The notes under the pieces are model-generated. The model saw only the letters and a list, made by a program, of their open reading frames with translations. It searched no databases and was not told where the DNA came from. A DNA stretch of 6,919 nucleotides from Pseudomonadota bacterium (lineage in GTDB: Bacteria > Myxococcota > Bradymonadia > UBA4248), in NCBI GenBank assembly GCA_017613855.1, contig JAGACY010000384.1:1-6919 (forward strand), written 5' to 3'. A program made the position numbers and the translations under genes. The number at the start of each line of letters is the position of its first letter. The stretch's first letter is position 1. Of the stretch, positions 1-6,069 are shown in pieces.

Positions 1-182
1 ATCAATTATCAATTATCAATTATCAATTATCCATTATCAATTATCCATTATCCATTATCCATTATCAATTATCCATTATCAATTATCAATTATCCATTAT
101 CAATTATCAATTATCAATTATCAATTATCCATTATCAATTATCCATTATCAATTATCAATTATCAATTATCAATTATTCATT
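1..182 (+). repeat. 26-unit heptamer tandem array (ATCAATT / ATCCATT)
   Basis: Twenty-six consecutive 7-bp units with no insertion or deletion, and the array is cut by the left edge of the window, so it is longer than seen. Seventeen units are ATCAATT, eight are ATCCATT (units 5, 7, 8, 9, 11, 14, 19 and 21), and the last, at 176-182, is ATTCATT. The plus strand of the ATCAATT unit has no stop codon in any frame. The minus strand (AATTGAT) meets TGA or TAA quickly in every frame. The right end overlaps the 3' end of the uvrA-like gene and provides its stop codon. Form and intergenic position resemble the heptameric short tandemly repeated repetitive (STRR) sequences known from cyanobacteria. 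That is an analogy, not an identification. Confidence 0.97.
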
Positions 183-2968
183 CTCAAAGCCTTCCCCGTC
201 GGTGTATCCGCTTTGCTCAATTGGAGCGGCGTTCCCTCAAATATAATATGACCGCCGCCGGGGCCGCCCACGGGGCCGAGTTCAATAATATGATGAGATT
301 GTGCAATCAAATCCAAATGATGTTCGATGACGATCACACTGGCCTGCCGAGCCACGAGGCGCTGCAGAGCCGTCATGAGATTGGCGACATCCTGCATGTG
401 CAGACCCACAGTAGGTTCATCAAATATAAATAATGTTTTTGCAGTCTCCGCTCCATTCCCCGCAAGATAGGTTGACAAACGCAAACGCTGGAACTCCCCC
501 CCCGAAAGTGTAGATGTCGGCTGCCCAAGACGAATATATCCAAGACCGACATCGCACAAAGTCTGCAGCGGCGTGGCAATGCCTGCATATTCCGAAAAGA
601 AATTGCGCGCCTCCGATACATTCATATTTAATACATCGGATATATCTTTCCCGCGATATTTGACAGCCAGTACTTCAGGCACAAAGCGCTTGCCGTTGCA
701 TGTCGTACAAGGCACCGTCAAATCATTCATAAACATCATTTCGATAGTTTTAAAGCCCAGACCTTCGCAGTCGGGACAGCGCCCATACCCATAGTTGAAT
801 GATAACATACCAGGATTCATCATATTTTCGACAGCGAGCGGCTGGCGCGAATACAACTGACGAATGCTGGTATAGGCATCGGTCATCGTGGCTACACAGG
901 CACGCATCGAACGCCCCAATGCCCCCTGTTCCATCATAATAACATTGTTGAACTGCTCAAATCCGATGATTTTGACATCCTGATCATAATCCGAATAACG
1001 ATCATCCTGTTCTTCAGTTTCGGATTCCTCATCATCCCTGTCGGGGGCGCGCATGAGCCAATTTTGATATAAAACATCATGTATTAATGAGGTTTTGCCC
1101 GACCCGCTGACACCGGCAACCGTAACAATCTGTCCCAGAGGAATATCGACGGATATATTTTTCAAATTATGTATGGAAGCATTTTCTATACGTAATTTTC
1201 TATTGGTTTTGAGGCCAGCCGAAACGAGATGCGTGCGCACATCGGCTCGCAACATCTGCCCCGTCGGCGTATCGCTGTCATGCAATGCTTTCACATCGCC
1301 TTCGAATATAATTTTACCGCCCCCTTCGCCGCCGCATGGCCCCAGTTCGATGACATGATCGGCCTGTTCGATGACATCCGAATCGTGCTCGACGACGACG
1401 AGCGTATTCCCCATGGCCTGCAAAGCCTTCATCACATGGACAAGTTTCATGCTGTCGACCGGGTGCAGCCCGGCAGTCGGTTCATCCAGAACATAGAGCG
1501 TGTCTGTCAATCCGCGTCCAAGGCCGCATGACAAATGCAGACGCTGCGCTTCACCCCCCGACAACGTCTTGCTCTTTCGATTGAGCGTCAAATACCCGAG
1601 GCCGATACCGTTCATCGTACGCAACCGCAGCAAAACAGCTTCCCAGGGCGTCAACGACCCCGCTTTTTTGACGGCGGCCTCATCAAAACTCTCGAAATAA
1701 GCCAATGCCTCCGTGACGGTCATGCGCATGACATCGACAAAAGTCTTGCCATATAACGAGATATTGCGGGCAAGCGACGACATTCCCGATCCATCGCACG
1801 ATGAACACGGCTCGTACCCCCTAAAGCGCGCCAGCTGAATCCGGCTTGTAAACTTGTTATTCTTCGACTGCAGCATCTCAAAATAGCCCATCACCCCGTG
1901 ATAGGGCGGTTTGCCGAATTTGACGAGTTCCTGCTGCGCAGGCGTCAATTCAATAAAAGGCACATGGGTCGGAATCCTCTGGCGCTCGCAAAATCCGATG
2001 AGCTGAACTTTTCGACTGTATGTGCGCGGCGTGCGAAACGGGATAATGGCATCTTCCTCGATGCTCAAATACTTGCTGATCACGCGGTTCCAGTCAATGC
2101 AGCTCACCGATCCGAACCCCGTACACACCGGGCATGCACCGAGTGTCGAATTGGGGTCAAAATTCTCGGGCCGCAGCGTCGGGTAAACCGTGCCGCACTT
2201 TCGGCAGGCAAACCGCCGGTCAAACCGCAATGTCACAACTTCATCGGGCTCAATGACATCGATCTTAAGACAACTATCACCAATCCTGAACCCTTCTTCG
2301 AGCGCCTCGGCCAGACGACCGTCGACGCCCACCTCGGGCCTGAACGTCACGCGATCGACGAGCACCGCAAACGTCCGCATATCCAGGAGTTTTTCGACAT
2401 CTCCCTCGGCCAGATCGACGATTTGATGGTCAATCCACAACCTCTGATACCCTGCTGCCGCGAAGGCCGACAAGCGCTGTGCCGAACTTTCGCCCTCTAC
2501 ACACGAAATCTCGGCATAAATCACGAGCTTGAGCCGATGCCCAAACTCCGCAAGTCTGCGTCCTATCTCGATATCCGTGTCGCGCCCCACCTCTCCGCCG
2601 CATCGCGTGCACGTCAGTTCGCCCATATTGGCAAACAACTGCGCCGCATGCACCAACAGCTCAGTCACCGTCAGAACCGTCGAACGCGGATGGTCAAAAC
2701 TGCTCTGCTGCCGCAGTGCAATCGCCGGCAGACAATTCTCAATGCGGTCGATCGGCGGCTTGGGCATTTCATTCAAAAACATCCGCACGTACGTCGACAT
2801 AGACTCCAAAAAACGCCGCTGCCCCTCGGCATAAAGCGTATCAAACGCCAGACTCGACTTGCCCGACCCGCTCACGCCCGTCAGCACCGTAAACTGACGC
2901 ATCGGAAACTGACACGAAATATTTTTGAGATTGTTCGTTCGAACACCGTAGAGGTTGATGGATTTCAT
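170..2968 (-). CDS. uvrA: UvrA-family excinuclease ABC subunit A (DNA damage recognition ATPase)
   Basis: Cytoplasmic dimeric ABC ATPase expected to find bulky DNA lesions and load UvrB in nucleotide excision repair. It has 932 residues, close to the usual 940. First ATPase half: Walker A GVSGSGKSS (31-39), signature LSGGEAQRL (469-477), Walker B VLDEPTAGLH (493-502), H-loop VVEHD (525-529). Second half: Walker A GVSGSGKTS (619-627), LSGGEFQRL (821-829), FDEPTVGLH (849-857), IEHHLD (881-886). Cysteine pairs CTRC (120-123), CRKC (255-258), CPVC (279-282), CSSC (388-391), CPDC (731-734) and CTTC (754-757) match the zinc-module positions. A UvrB-binding-like domain spans about 125-250. Divergence from the E. 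coli type is clear around 675-710, and an acidic insert lies at about 642-664. It may therefore be a paralogous class of UvrA. No uvrB or uvrC is nearby. The ATG at 2966-2968 has no strong Shine-Dalgarno. The last residues, M-N-N and the stop, lie in the flanking heptamer array. Confidence 0.93.
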   Translation of the reverse strand: MKSINLYGVRTNNLKNISCQFPMRQFTVLTGVSGSGKSSLAFDTLYAEGQRRFLESMSTYVRMFLNEMPKPPIDRIENCLPAIALRQQSSFDHPRSTVLTVTELLVHAAQLFANMGELTCTRCGGEVGRDTDIEIGRRLAEFGHRLKLVIYAEISCVEGESSAQRLSAFAAAGYQRLWIDHQIVDLAEGDVEKLLDMRTFAVLVDRVTFRPEVGVDGRLAEALEEGFRIGDSCLKIDVIEPDEVVTLRFDRRFACRKCGTVYPTLRPENFDPNSTLGACPVCTGFGSVSCIDWNRVISKYLSIEEDAIIPFRTPRTYSRKVQLIGFCERQRIPTHVPFIELTPAQQELVKFGKPPYHGVMGYFEMLQSKNNKFTSRIQLARFRGYEPCSSCDGSGMSSLARNISLYGKTFVDVMRMTVTEALAYFESFDEAAVKKAGSLTPWEAVLLRLRTMNGIGLGYLTLNRKSKTLSGGEAQRLHLSCGLGRGLTDTLYVLDEPTAGLHPVDSMKLVHVMKALQAMGNTLVVVEHDSDVIEQADHVIELGPCGGEGGGKIIFEGDVKALHDSDTPTGQMLRADVRTHLVSAGLKTNRKLRIENASIHNLKNISVDIPLGQIVTVAGVSGSGKTSLIHDVLYQNWLMRAPDRDDEESETEEQDDRYSDYDQDVKIIGFEQFNNVIMMEQGALGRSMRACVATMTDAYTSIRQLYSRQPLAVENMMNPGMLSFNYGYGRCPDCEGLGFKTIEMMFMNDLTVPCTTCNGKRFVPEVLAVKYRGKDISDVLNMNVSEARNFFSEYAGIATPLQTLCDVGLGYIRLGQPTSTLSGGEFQRLRLSTYLAGNGAETAKTLFIFDEPTVGLHMQDVANLMTALQRLVARQASVIVIEHHLDLIAQSHHIIELGPVGGPGGGHIIFEGTPLQLSKADTPTGKALRMNN

Positions 2969-3005
2969 GGAGTGACTCTAAAGTAGATGGGGAATGATAT
3001 TTTCT

Positions 3006-3040
3006 AATGAACAATGGATAATGGATAATGAACAATGGAT
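3006..3040 (-). repeat. Five-unit heptamer array in minus orientation, upstream of the uvrA-like gene
   Basis: On the plus strand the units read AATGAAC, AATGGAT, AATGGAT, AATGAAC, AATGGAT. On the minus strand they are ATCCATT and GTTCATT, so they follow the same seven-bases-ending-ATT form as the array at 1-182 but point the other way. The array begins 37 bp upstream of the uvrA-like start codon, so it lies within or next to that gene's promoter and leader region. Confidence 0.9.
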
Positions 3041-3139
3041 ATCTCATCTTTAAAGATTAATCTAAAGGCTCTCATGAACTAAGTTCTACGCTGAATGGTT
3101 AAAAAAAACGACCTTTAGAATTTACCTATGTTTCGATGA

Positions 3140-3174
3140 TTTCATTATCCATTATGCATTATCAATTATGCATT
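3140..3174 (+). repeat. Five-unit heptamer array (TTTCATT, ATCCATT, ATGCATT, ATCAATT, ATGCATT)
   Basis: Five contiguous 7-bp units in plus orientation, all ending in ATT. It shares the ATCAATT and ATCCATT units of the large array at the left edge and adds ATGCATT. With the array at 3006-3040 it forms a divergent pair about 100 bp apart. Confidence 0.9.
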
Positions 3175-3180
3175 ATAACA

Positions 3181-3258
3181 GCGCCCGTTATGTCGGCCTG
3201 CGGCCGCCATACACTTGGCGCGCGCGGTCTATCTGCGATACGCCCGCGCCACTTTTTT
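3181..3258 (+). other. GC-rich hairpin block followed by T6
   Basis: A sharp GC-rich island in AT-rich surroundings. The first hairpin is CGGCC-TGC-GGCCG (3194-3206). The second has arms TGGCGCG (3216-3222) and CGCGCCA (3245-3251) around 22 bases, with a possible inner TATC/GATA pairing, and is followed by C and T6 (3253-3258). On the plus strand the second hairpin plus T tract has the shape of an intrinsic terminator. However, no plus-strand gene lies upstream of it, so a terminator role is doubtful. It could be the remnant of another dispersed repeat. Confidence 0.5.
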
Positions 3259-3317
3259 GAGGGAAATGCACCTCAAAGTTAATAACATAATCGTATTTTT
3301 TACAATTAACCTGAAAT

Positions 3318-3483
3318 ATGCATTCAAAAAACGCAAAACATAAGAAAACGTCATGTTTTCATTCGGAATGGGGGAGGGGCCCCATTTCGCACTGTTAAGT
3401 AAAAGCTAAAGCATTCACAACAACATAGTATTATGGGTTCCAAGGGGCTTAGCCCCTTGGCGGGGTCTGGGGCAGAGCCCCAG
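3318..3483 (+). repeat. Left copy of a dispersed three-hairpin element (inverted pair)
   Basis: About 166 bp that match the reverse complement of 5602-5764. Order of parts: ATGCATT end (3318-3324), conserved GAAAACGTCA (3344-3353), hairpin H1 with arms AATGGGG/CCCCATT (3367-3386), conserved TCGCACTG, a diverged spacer, conserved GGGTTCC, hairpin H2 with 9-bp arms CCAAGGGGC/GCCCCTTGG around TTA (3440-3460), and hairpin H3 with arms CTGGGGC/GCCCCAG around AGA (3467-3483). It ends 8 bp before the maf stop codon. For the maf transcript a T7 run precedes H3 rather than following it, so this is not a standard intrinsic terminator, though it could protect the 3' end. It has no coding capacity. Confidence 0.88.
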
Positions 3484-3491
3484 AAAAAAAT

Positions 3492-4076
3492 CTAAAATCG
3501 CTCATCCCATTCTTCATCAAGCGCAACGATCATCTCATTGAGCCGCATCATCGGGAGTCCCTGTATTGCAGTCGGATCGTCGCATTCTATGGCCGAAAAA
3601 AGCCGGGAACCGCGTGCTTCGATCATAAAGGAACCGGCACAATCCAAAGGCATATCGGCCAATACATAGCGCTTGATCGTCTCGTGGGTTAAATCGGCTC
3701 TGAACTGCAATTTTGCCTGGTTTTGGTATTCCAGAATGCGATCGCCCAGGATCACGGCAAGGCTCGTCGCGAGAATCACATTTTTTCCCCTTTGGGCTGC
3801 CAATTGCGCACAGGCATTGTCGACGGTACCGGGTTTGCCAACGAGTGTATCGCCATCGACCAGGCCCTGATCCGAACCAATGACGATATCATCCGGATGA
3901 AGCCGCGCTACACTCAAAGCTTTTCCGCGAGCGTGATGGGCTATCAATTCGAGCGGATGCATGCCCTCAATGGCGATTTCTTCATACGCCGGAGCGACAC
4001 ATTCTGCGTCAAATCCCGCATCCGACATGAGTTTTTTTCGATATTTGCTTGTACTGGCCAGAATGAGTTTTTTCAT
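3492..4076 (-). CDS. maf: Maf-family nucleotide pyrophosphatase, YceF-like (probable 7-methyl-GTP pyrophosphatase)
   Basis: Cytoplasmic house-cleaning enzyme that hydrolyses non-canonical nucleoside triphosphates to the monophosphate and pyrophosphate. At 194 residues it has the normal family length. The N-terminal phosphate-binding motif reads LASTSKYRKKL (6-16), close to the LASTSPWR form of E. coli YceF but with K for P. The catalytic aspartate is D69 in IGSDQ (66-70). The SDQ form, rather than ADT, is typical of the YceF subgroup, which acts on m7GTP, as opposed to the YhdE subgroup (dTTP/UTP). GKP (80-82), PLDCAGSF (143-150) and the IQGLP motif (171-175) also match YceF. Subgroup assignment is from remembered motifs, so substrate is inferred. 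The ATG at 4074-4076 has no clear Shine-Dalgarno. The gene stands between a heptamer-rich gap upstream and the left dispersed element just after its TAG stop. Confidence 0.92.
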   Translation of the reverse strand: MKKLILASTSKYRKKLMSDAGFDAECVAPAYEEIAIEGMHPLELIAHHARGKALSVARLHPDDIVIGSDQGLVDGDTLVGKPGTVDNACAQLAAQRGKNVILATSLAVILGDRILEYQNQAKLQFRADLTHETIKRYVLADMPLDCAGSFMIEARGSRLFSAIECDDPTAIQGLPMMRLNEMIVALDEEWDERF

Positions 4077-4121
4077 TGTTTGATTTTATGTTATTTTTGT
4101 TGGGAAACCTTTTCAAAAGAA

Positions 4122-4189
4122 AAGCATTCCGCATTGCAAATTGGGCAATTTTGAATGAATGCGCAATTCGCAATTCGCAATTTGCAATT
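4122..4189 (+). repeat. Degenerate heptamer arrays (CCGCATT-type, then CGCAATT-type)
   Basis: Two short runs. At 4122-4142: AAGCATT, CCGCATT, GCAAATT, followed by an 8-base GGGCAATT that breaks the period. At 4162-4189: CGCAATT three times, then TGCAATT. All units end in ATT and have plus orientation. The first run looks decayed; the second is nearly uniform. Confidence 0.8.
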
Positions 4190-4220
4190 ATTGAGACATT
4201 CCCAATGGTATTTCTAAAGA

Positions 4221-4379
4221 ATCATGTTCCTTTAGCTTCAGAGATTACCTTAGGTTTTGTCATTCAATTGCGCATTGCGCATTGCGCATTGCGAATTAAA
4301 ACATCATTCACCCTTAGCTTCAGAATCAACCTTAGGCATTGCCATTCAATTCCGCATTCCGCATTCCGCATTCCGCATT
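4221..4379 (+). repeat. Tandem 82-bp module: 49-bp leader plus heptamer array, two copies
   Basis: Copy 1 has a 49-bp leader at 4221-4269 and copy 2 at 4303-4351; they align without gaps with 38 of 49 positions identical by eye. Each leader ends in TTCAATT and is followed by exactly four heptamers: GCGCATT x3 plus GCGAATT (4270-4297) in copy 1, and CCGCATT x4 (4352-4379) in copy 2. Five bases separate copy 1 from copy 2. Copy 2 ends three bases before the CoA-transferase stop codon. The leaders share the core TTAGCTTCAGA and ACCTTAGG. Confidence 0.9.
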
Positions 4380-4382
4380 AAA

Positions 4383-5570
4383 TTACACGAATGCCCCATG
4401 ATTGACCATTTCCCGAGCCTCATCTTCAGAGCATCCGAGGATTTCGGCAACGTAGCGCACGGTGTCTTCACCAAGAACCGGCGATGGCGCATATTCTTCA
4501 CGGGGGCTGTCACTCAGGCGCACAGGTGTGGCAATTGTGCGAATGTCACCGGCCACAGGGTGATGCACGGTTGTAACGACTTTGCGGGCCTCGATCTGAG
4601 GATTCTCGAGTGCCTGAGCCATATTATTGATTGGCCCGGCTGGTACGCCCACTTCATCGAGAATGGCACACCATTCGGCAATCGTCTTTTTGGAGGCAGC
4701 GGCATTCAAGCGTGCCTCGAGTGCATCCCAGTTCTGAAGTCGCGAATCATTCGTCAAAAACCGAGGATCTTCGGCCATTTCGGGATCTTCGAGCGCCTGA
4801 GCCAATTTGACAAAGAGGGTATCGTTGCCTGCTGCAATATTAAAAAAGCCATCGGATGCTTTGATTGCAGCAAATGGGCAAATCGTGACATGGCGATTGC
4901 CAATGGCAGTCGGTGGTTTGCCGGTATTTAAAGTCCGCGTGGCAGCATTCTCGAGGATCGCCATCAAAACATCGAACATCGCAATATCAACATGCTGGCC
5001 ATGCCCGGTTTTTTCGCGCTGATACAGAGCGGTGACGACACCCAGGGCTGCAAAAACACCGGTATCGACATCGGCAATGCTCATGCCGACCTTATAGGGA
5101 TGGTTGCCATCCGGGCCGGTAATGCTCATCATTCCGGTAATTCCCTGAATGATGAGGTCGTATGCGGATTTCATCGCCAACGGGCCGGAATGACCATACC
5201 CCGAGCACGAACAGTAAATCAAACGGGGGTTGCGTGCCGAAAGTGTCTCATAAGACAGCCCAAGGTGATCCATGACCCCGGGCTTAAAATTCTCGACGAT
5301 GACATCAGCAGTGTCGATGAGTTTAAGCAGGAATTCGTGTGCTTTGGGATTCTTTAAATTGAGCTCGATACTCTTTTTATTGCGGTTTACGCTGATAAAA
5401 TAAAGGCTTTCTTCGTTGACAAAAGGTCCGTAGGCACGGGAATCATCCCCTTTGCCGGGACGCTCAATCTTGATGACCTCTGCCCCGAGGTCTGCCATCA
5501 GCATGGTACAAAAAGGGCCTGCCAGTATCCTACTAAAATCGATAACGCGTATGCCTTCTAATGCAAGCAT
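4383..5570 (-). CDS. CaiB/BaiF-family (class III) CoA-transferase
   Basis: Predicted cytoplasmic enzyme moving coenzyme A between acyl-CoA and a carboxylic acid; the family also includes alpha-methylacyl-CoA racemases. At 395 residues it is full length. The N-terminal motif VIDFSRILAGPFCTMLMADL (9-28) followed by GAEVIKIERPGKGDDSR (29-45) is typical. ENFKPGVMDHLGL (93-105) and GYGHSGP (124-130) follow. The probable catalytic aspartate is D167 in SIADVDTG (164-171), aligned with Asp169 of formyl-CoA transferase. GHGQHVDIAMFD (189-200) and the late segment VGVPAGPINN (307-316) complete the family pattern. The ATG at 5568-5570 is backed by AAGGA six bases upstream. Neighbours include no acyl-CoA dehydrogenase, ligase or hydratase, so the substrate cannot be inferred. 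The right copy of the dispersed element starts 31 bp upstream, and a heptamer array ends three bases beyond the stop. Confidence 0.93.
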   Translation of the reverse strand: MLALEGIRVIDFSRILAGPFCTMLMADLGAEVIKIERPGKGDDSRAYGPFVNEESLYFISVNRNKKSIELNLKNPKAHEFLLKLIDTADVIVENFKPGVMDHLGLSYETLSARNPRLIYCSCSGYGHSGPLAMKSAYDLIIQGITGMMSITGPDGNHPYKVGMSIADVDTGVFAALGVVTALYQREKTGHGQHVDIAMFDVLMAILENAATRTLNTGKPPTAIGNRHVTICPFAAIKASDGFFNIAAGNDTLFVKLAQALEDPEMAEDPRFLTNDSRLQNWDALEARLNAAASKKTIAEWCAILDEVGVPAGPINNMAQALENPQIEARKVVTTVHHPVAGDIRTIATPVRLSDSPREEYAPSPVLGEDTVRYVAEILGCSEDEAREMVNHGAFV

Positions 5571-5575
5571 TTTTT

Positions 5576-5580
5576 TCCTT
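5576..5580 (-). promoter_or_regulatory. Ribosome binding site of the CoA-transferase gene
   Basis: The minus strand reads AAGGA, then six A residues, then the ATG at 5570-5568. It is the clearest Shine-Dalgarno sequence in the window and supports this start codon. Confidence 0.75.
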
Positions 5581-5601
5581 GAAAACTGTTTTTCTAATCA
5601 G

Positions 5602-5764
5602 CCGGGGCTCTGCCCCGGACTCCGCCAAGGGACTAAGTCCCTTGGAACCCACTATTTTTTAACAGATGAATACTTACGTCTTCACAAACCAGTGCGAAAT
5701 GGGGCCCCTACCCCATTCCAAATGATTATTGACGTTTTCGCATATTTAGCGTTGTGAAATGCAT
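5602..5764 (-). repeat. Right copy of the dispersed three-hairpin element (inverted relative to 3318-3483)
   Basis: About 163 bp, the reverse complement of the element beside maf. On the plus strand, in order: H3 with arms CCGGGGC/GCCCCGG around TCT (5602-5618), H2 with 9-bp arms CCAAGGGAC/GTCCCTTGG around TAA (5625-5645), GGAACCC, a diverged spacer, CAGTGCGA, H1 with arms AATGGGG/CCCCATT (5698-5717), TGACGTTTTC (5730-5739) and the AATGCAT end. Relative to the left copy, H2 and H3 each carry a paired substitution that keeps the stem intact. It lies 31 bp upstream of the CoA-transferase start, so transcripts starting further upstream would carry all three hairpins in their leader. Confidence 0.88.
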
Positions 5765-5829
5765 TTTTTCTGACAAAACCTTAAGAAAAGGGACTGAATA
5801 ATTACCTGTTTAAAAAAACACATTTGCTC

Positions 5830-5843
5830 AGGCCTATCGGCCT
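5830..5843. other. Short GGCC hairpin
   Basis: AGGCC-TATC-GGCCT, a 5-bp stem with a 4-base loop in AT-rich DNA. It recalls the CGGCC-TGC-GGCCG hairpin at 3194-3206, which lies outside the left dispersed element just as this one lies outside the right. No role can be assigned. Confidence 0.4.
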
Positions 5844-5955
5844 TCGCGATTTCAATAAAATCATGAGCATCGTTAGATACGAACAAATCCGTTTGTAAAA
5901 GAAATCATTATTCTCTCTGTGAATCACCCTGTACTTTTAGAAAAGCATAGAAATT

Positions 5956-5983
5956 GCGCATTGCGAATTGCGCATTGCGAATT
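5956..5983 (+). repeat. Four-unit heptamer array alternating GCGCATT and GCGAATT
   Basis: Units GCGCATT, GCGAATT, GCGCATT, GCGAATT, with a possible degenerate AGAAATT just before (5949-5955). Same orientation and unit type as the array at 4270-4297. It lies 117 bp upstream of the ftsB start codon. Confidence 0.9.
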
Positions 5984-6069
5984 TTCTATCAAACCGCGCC
6001 CAAAGATCAATCCATAACACCAATTTTTGCCAATCCCTTCAAAGTGTGAAAAAATCCCGTGATGTGGCT

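Larger units (their letters stand above)
2969..3491. other. Intergenic region between the uvrA-like gene and maf
   Basis: 523 bases without a credible gene. In order it holds a minus-oriented heptamer array, an AT-rich stretch with an 11-bp odd palindrome GAACT-A-AGTTC (3076-3086), a plus-oriented heptamer array, a GC-rich hairpin block, an AT-rich stretch (3259-3317) with nothing recognisable, and the left copy of the dispersed three-hairpin element. The uvrA-like promoter must lie here on the minus strand, but I see no convincing -35/-10 pair. No intrinsic terminator in the right orientation for maf is visible. Confidence 0.8.
4077..4382. other. Intergenic region between maf and the CoA-transferase gene
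   Basis: 306 bases made largely of heptamer arrays: a degenerate pair (4122-4189) and two copies of an 82-bp module (4221-4379). A weak AT-rich hairpin, CTTTTC/GAAAAG around AAAA, lies at 4109-4124. The maf promoter should lie here on the minus strand unless it is cotranscribed with the CoA-transferase gene, but none is convincing. Plus-strand open frames here are by-products of the heptamers, which contain no stop codons, and are not genes. Confidence 0.8.

Noticed and set aside
1..182. CRISPR array or iteron-type replication origin
   Set aside because: Units are contiguous 7-mers with no spacers, and there is no replication initiator gene, DnaA-box cluster or cas gene nearby.
1898..2986. 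362-codon open frame on the plus strand, opposite the uvrA-like gene
   Set aside because: It is wholly antisense to a clear UvrA coding region, its translation is rich in R, H and P with no domain pattern, and it is best explained as a shadow frame.
2841..3047. 68-codon minus-strand frame reading through the heptamers upstream of the uvrA-like gene
   Set aside because: Its N-terminal half is translated heptamer repeat and the rest overlaps the UvrA N-terminus in another frame.
3076..3086. GAACT-A-AGTTC as a LexA/SOS box controlling the uvrA-like gene
   Set aside because: The Gram-positive SOS box needs GAAC-N4-GTTC; here the spacer is three bases and the flanking C/G are absent. It is also about 110 bp from the start codon.
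3253..3258. T6 after a GC hairpin as an intrinsic terminator of maf or the uvrA-like gene
   Set aside because: Both genes are transcribed on the minus strand, so the T tract is on the wrong side and strand for either.
4076..4931. Plus-strand open frames (4076-4381 and 4257-4931) containing repeats such as PHSAFRI and IAHCALR
   Set aside because: The heptapeptides are direct translations of stop-free 7-bp repeats. The remainder is antisense to the CoA-transferase gene, so these are spurious.
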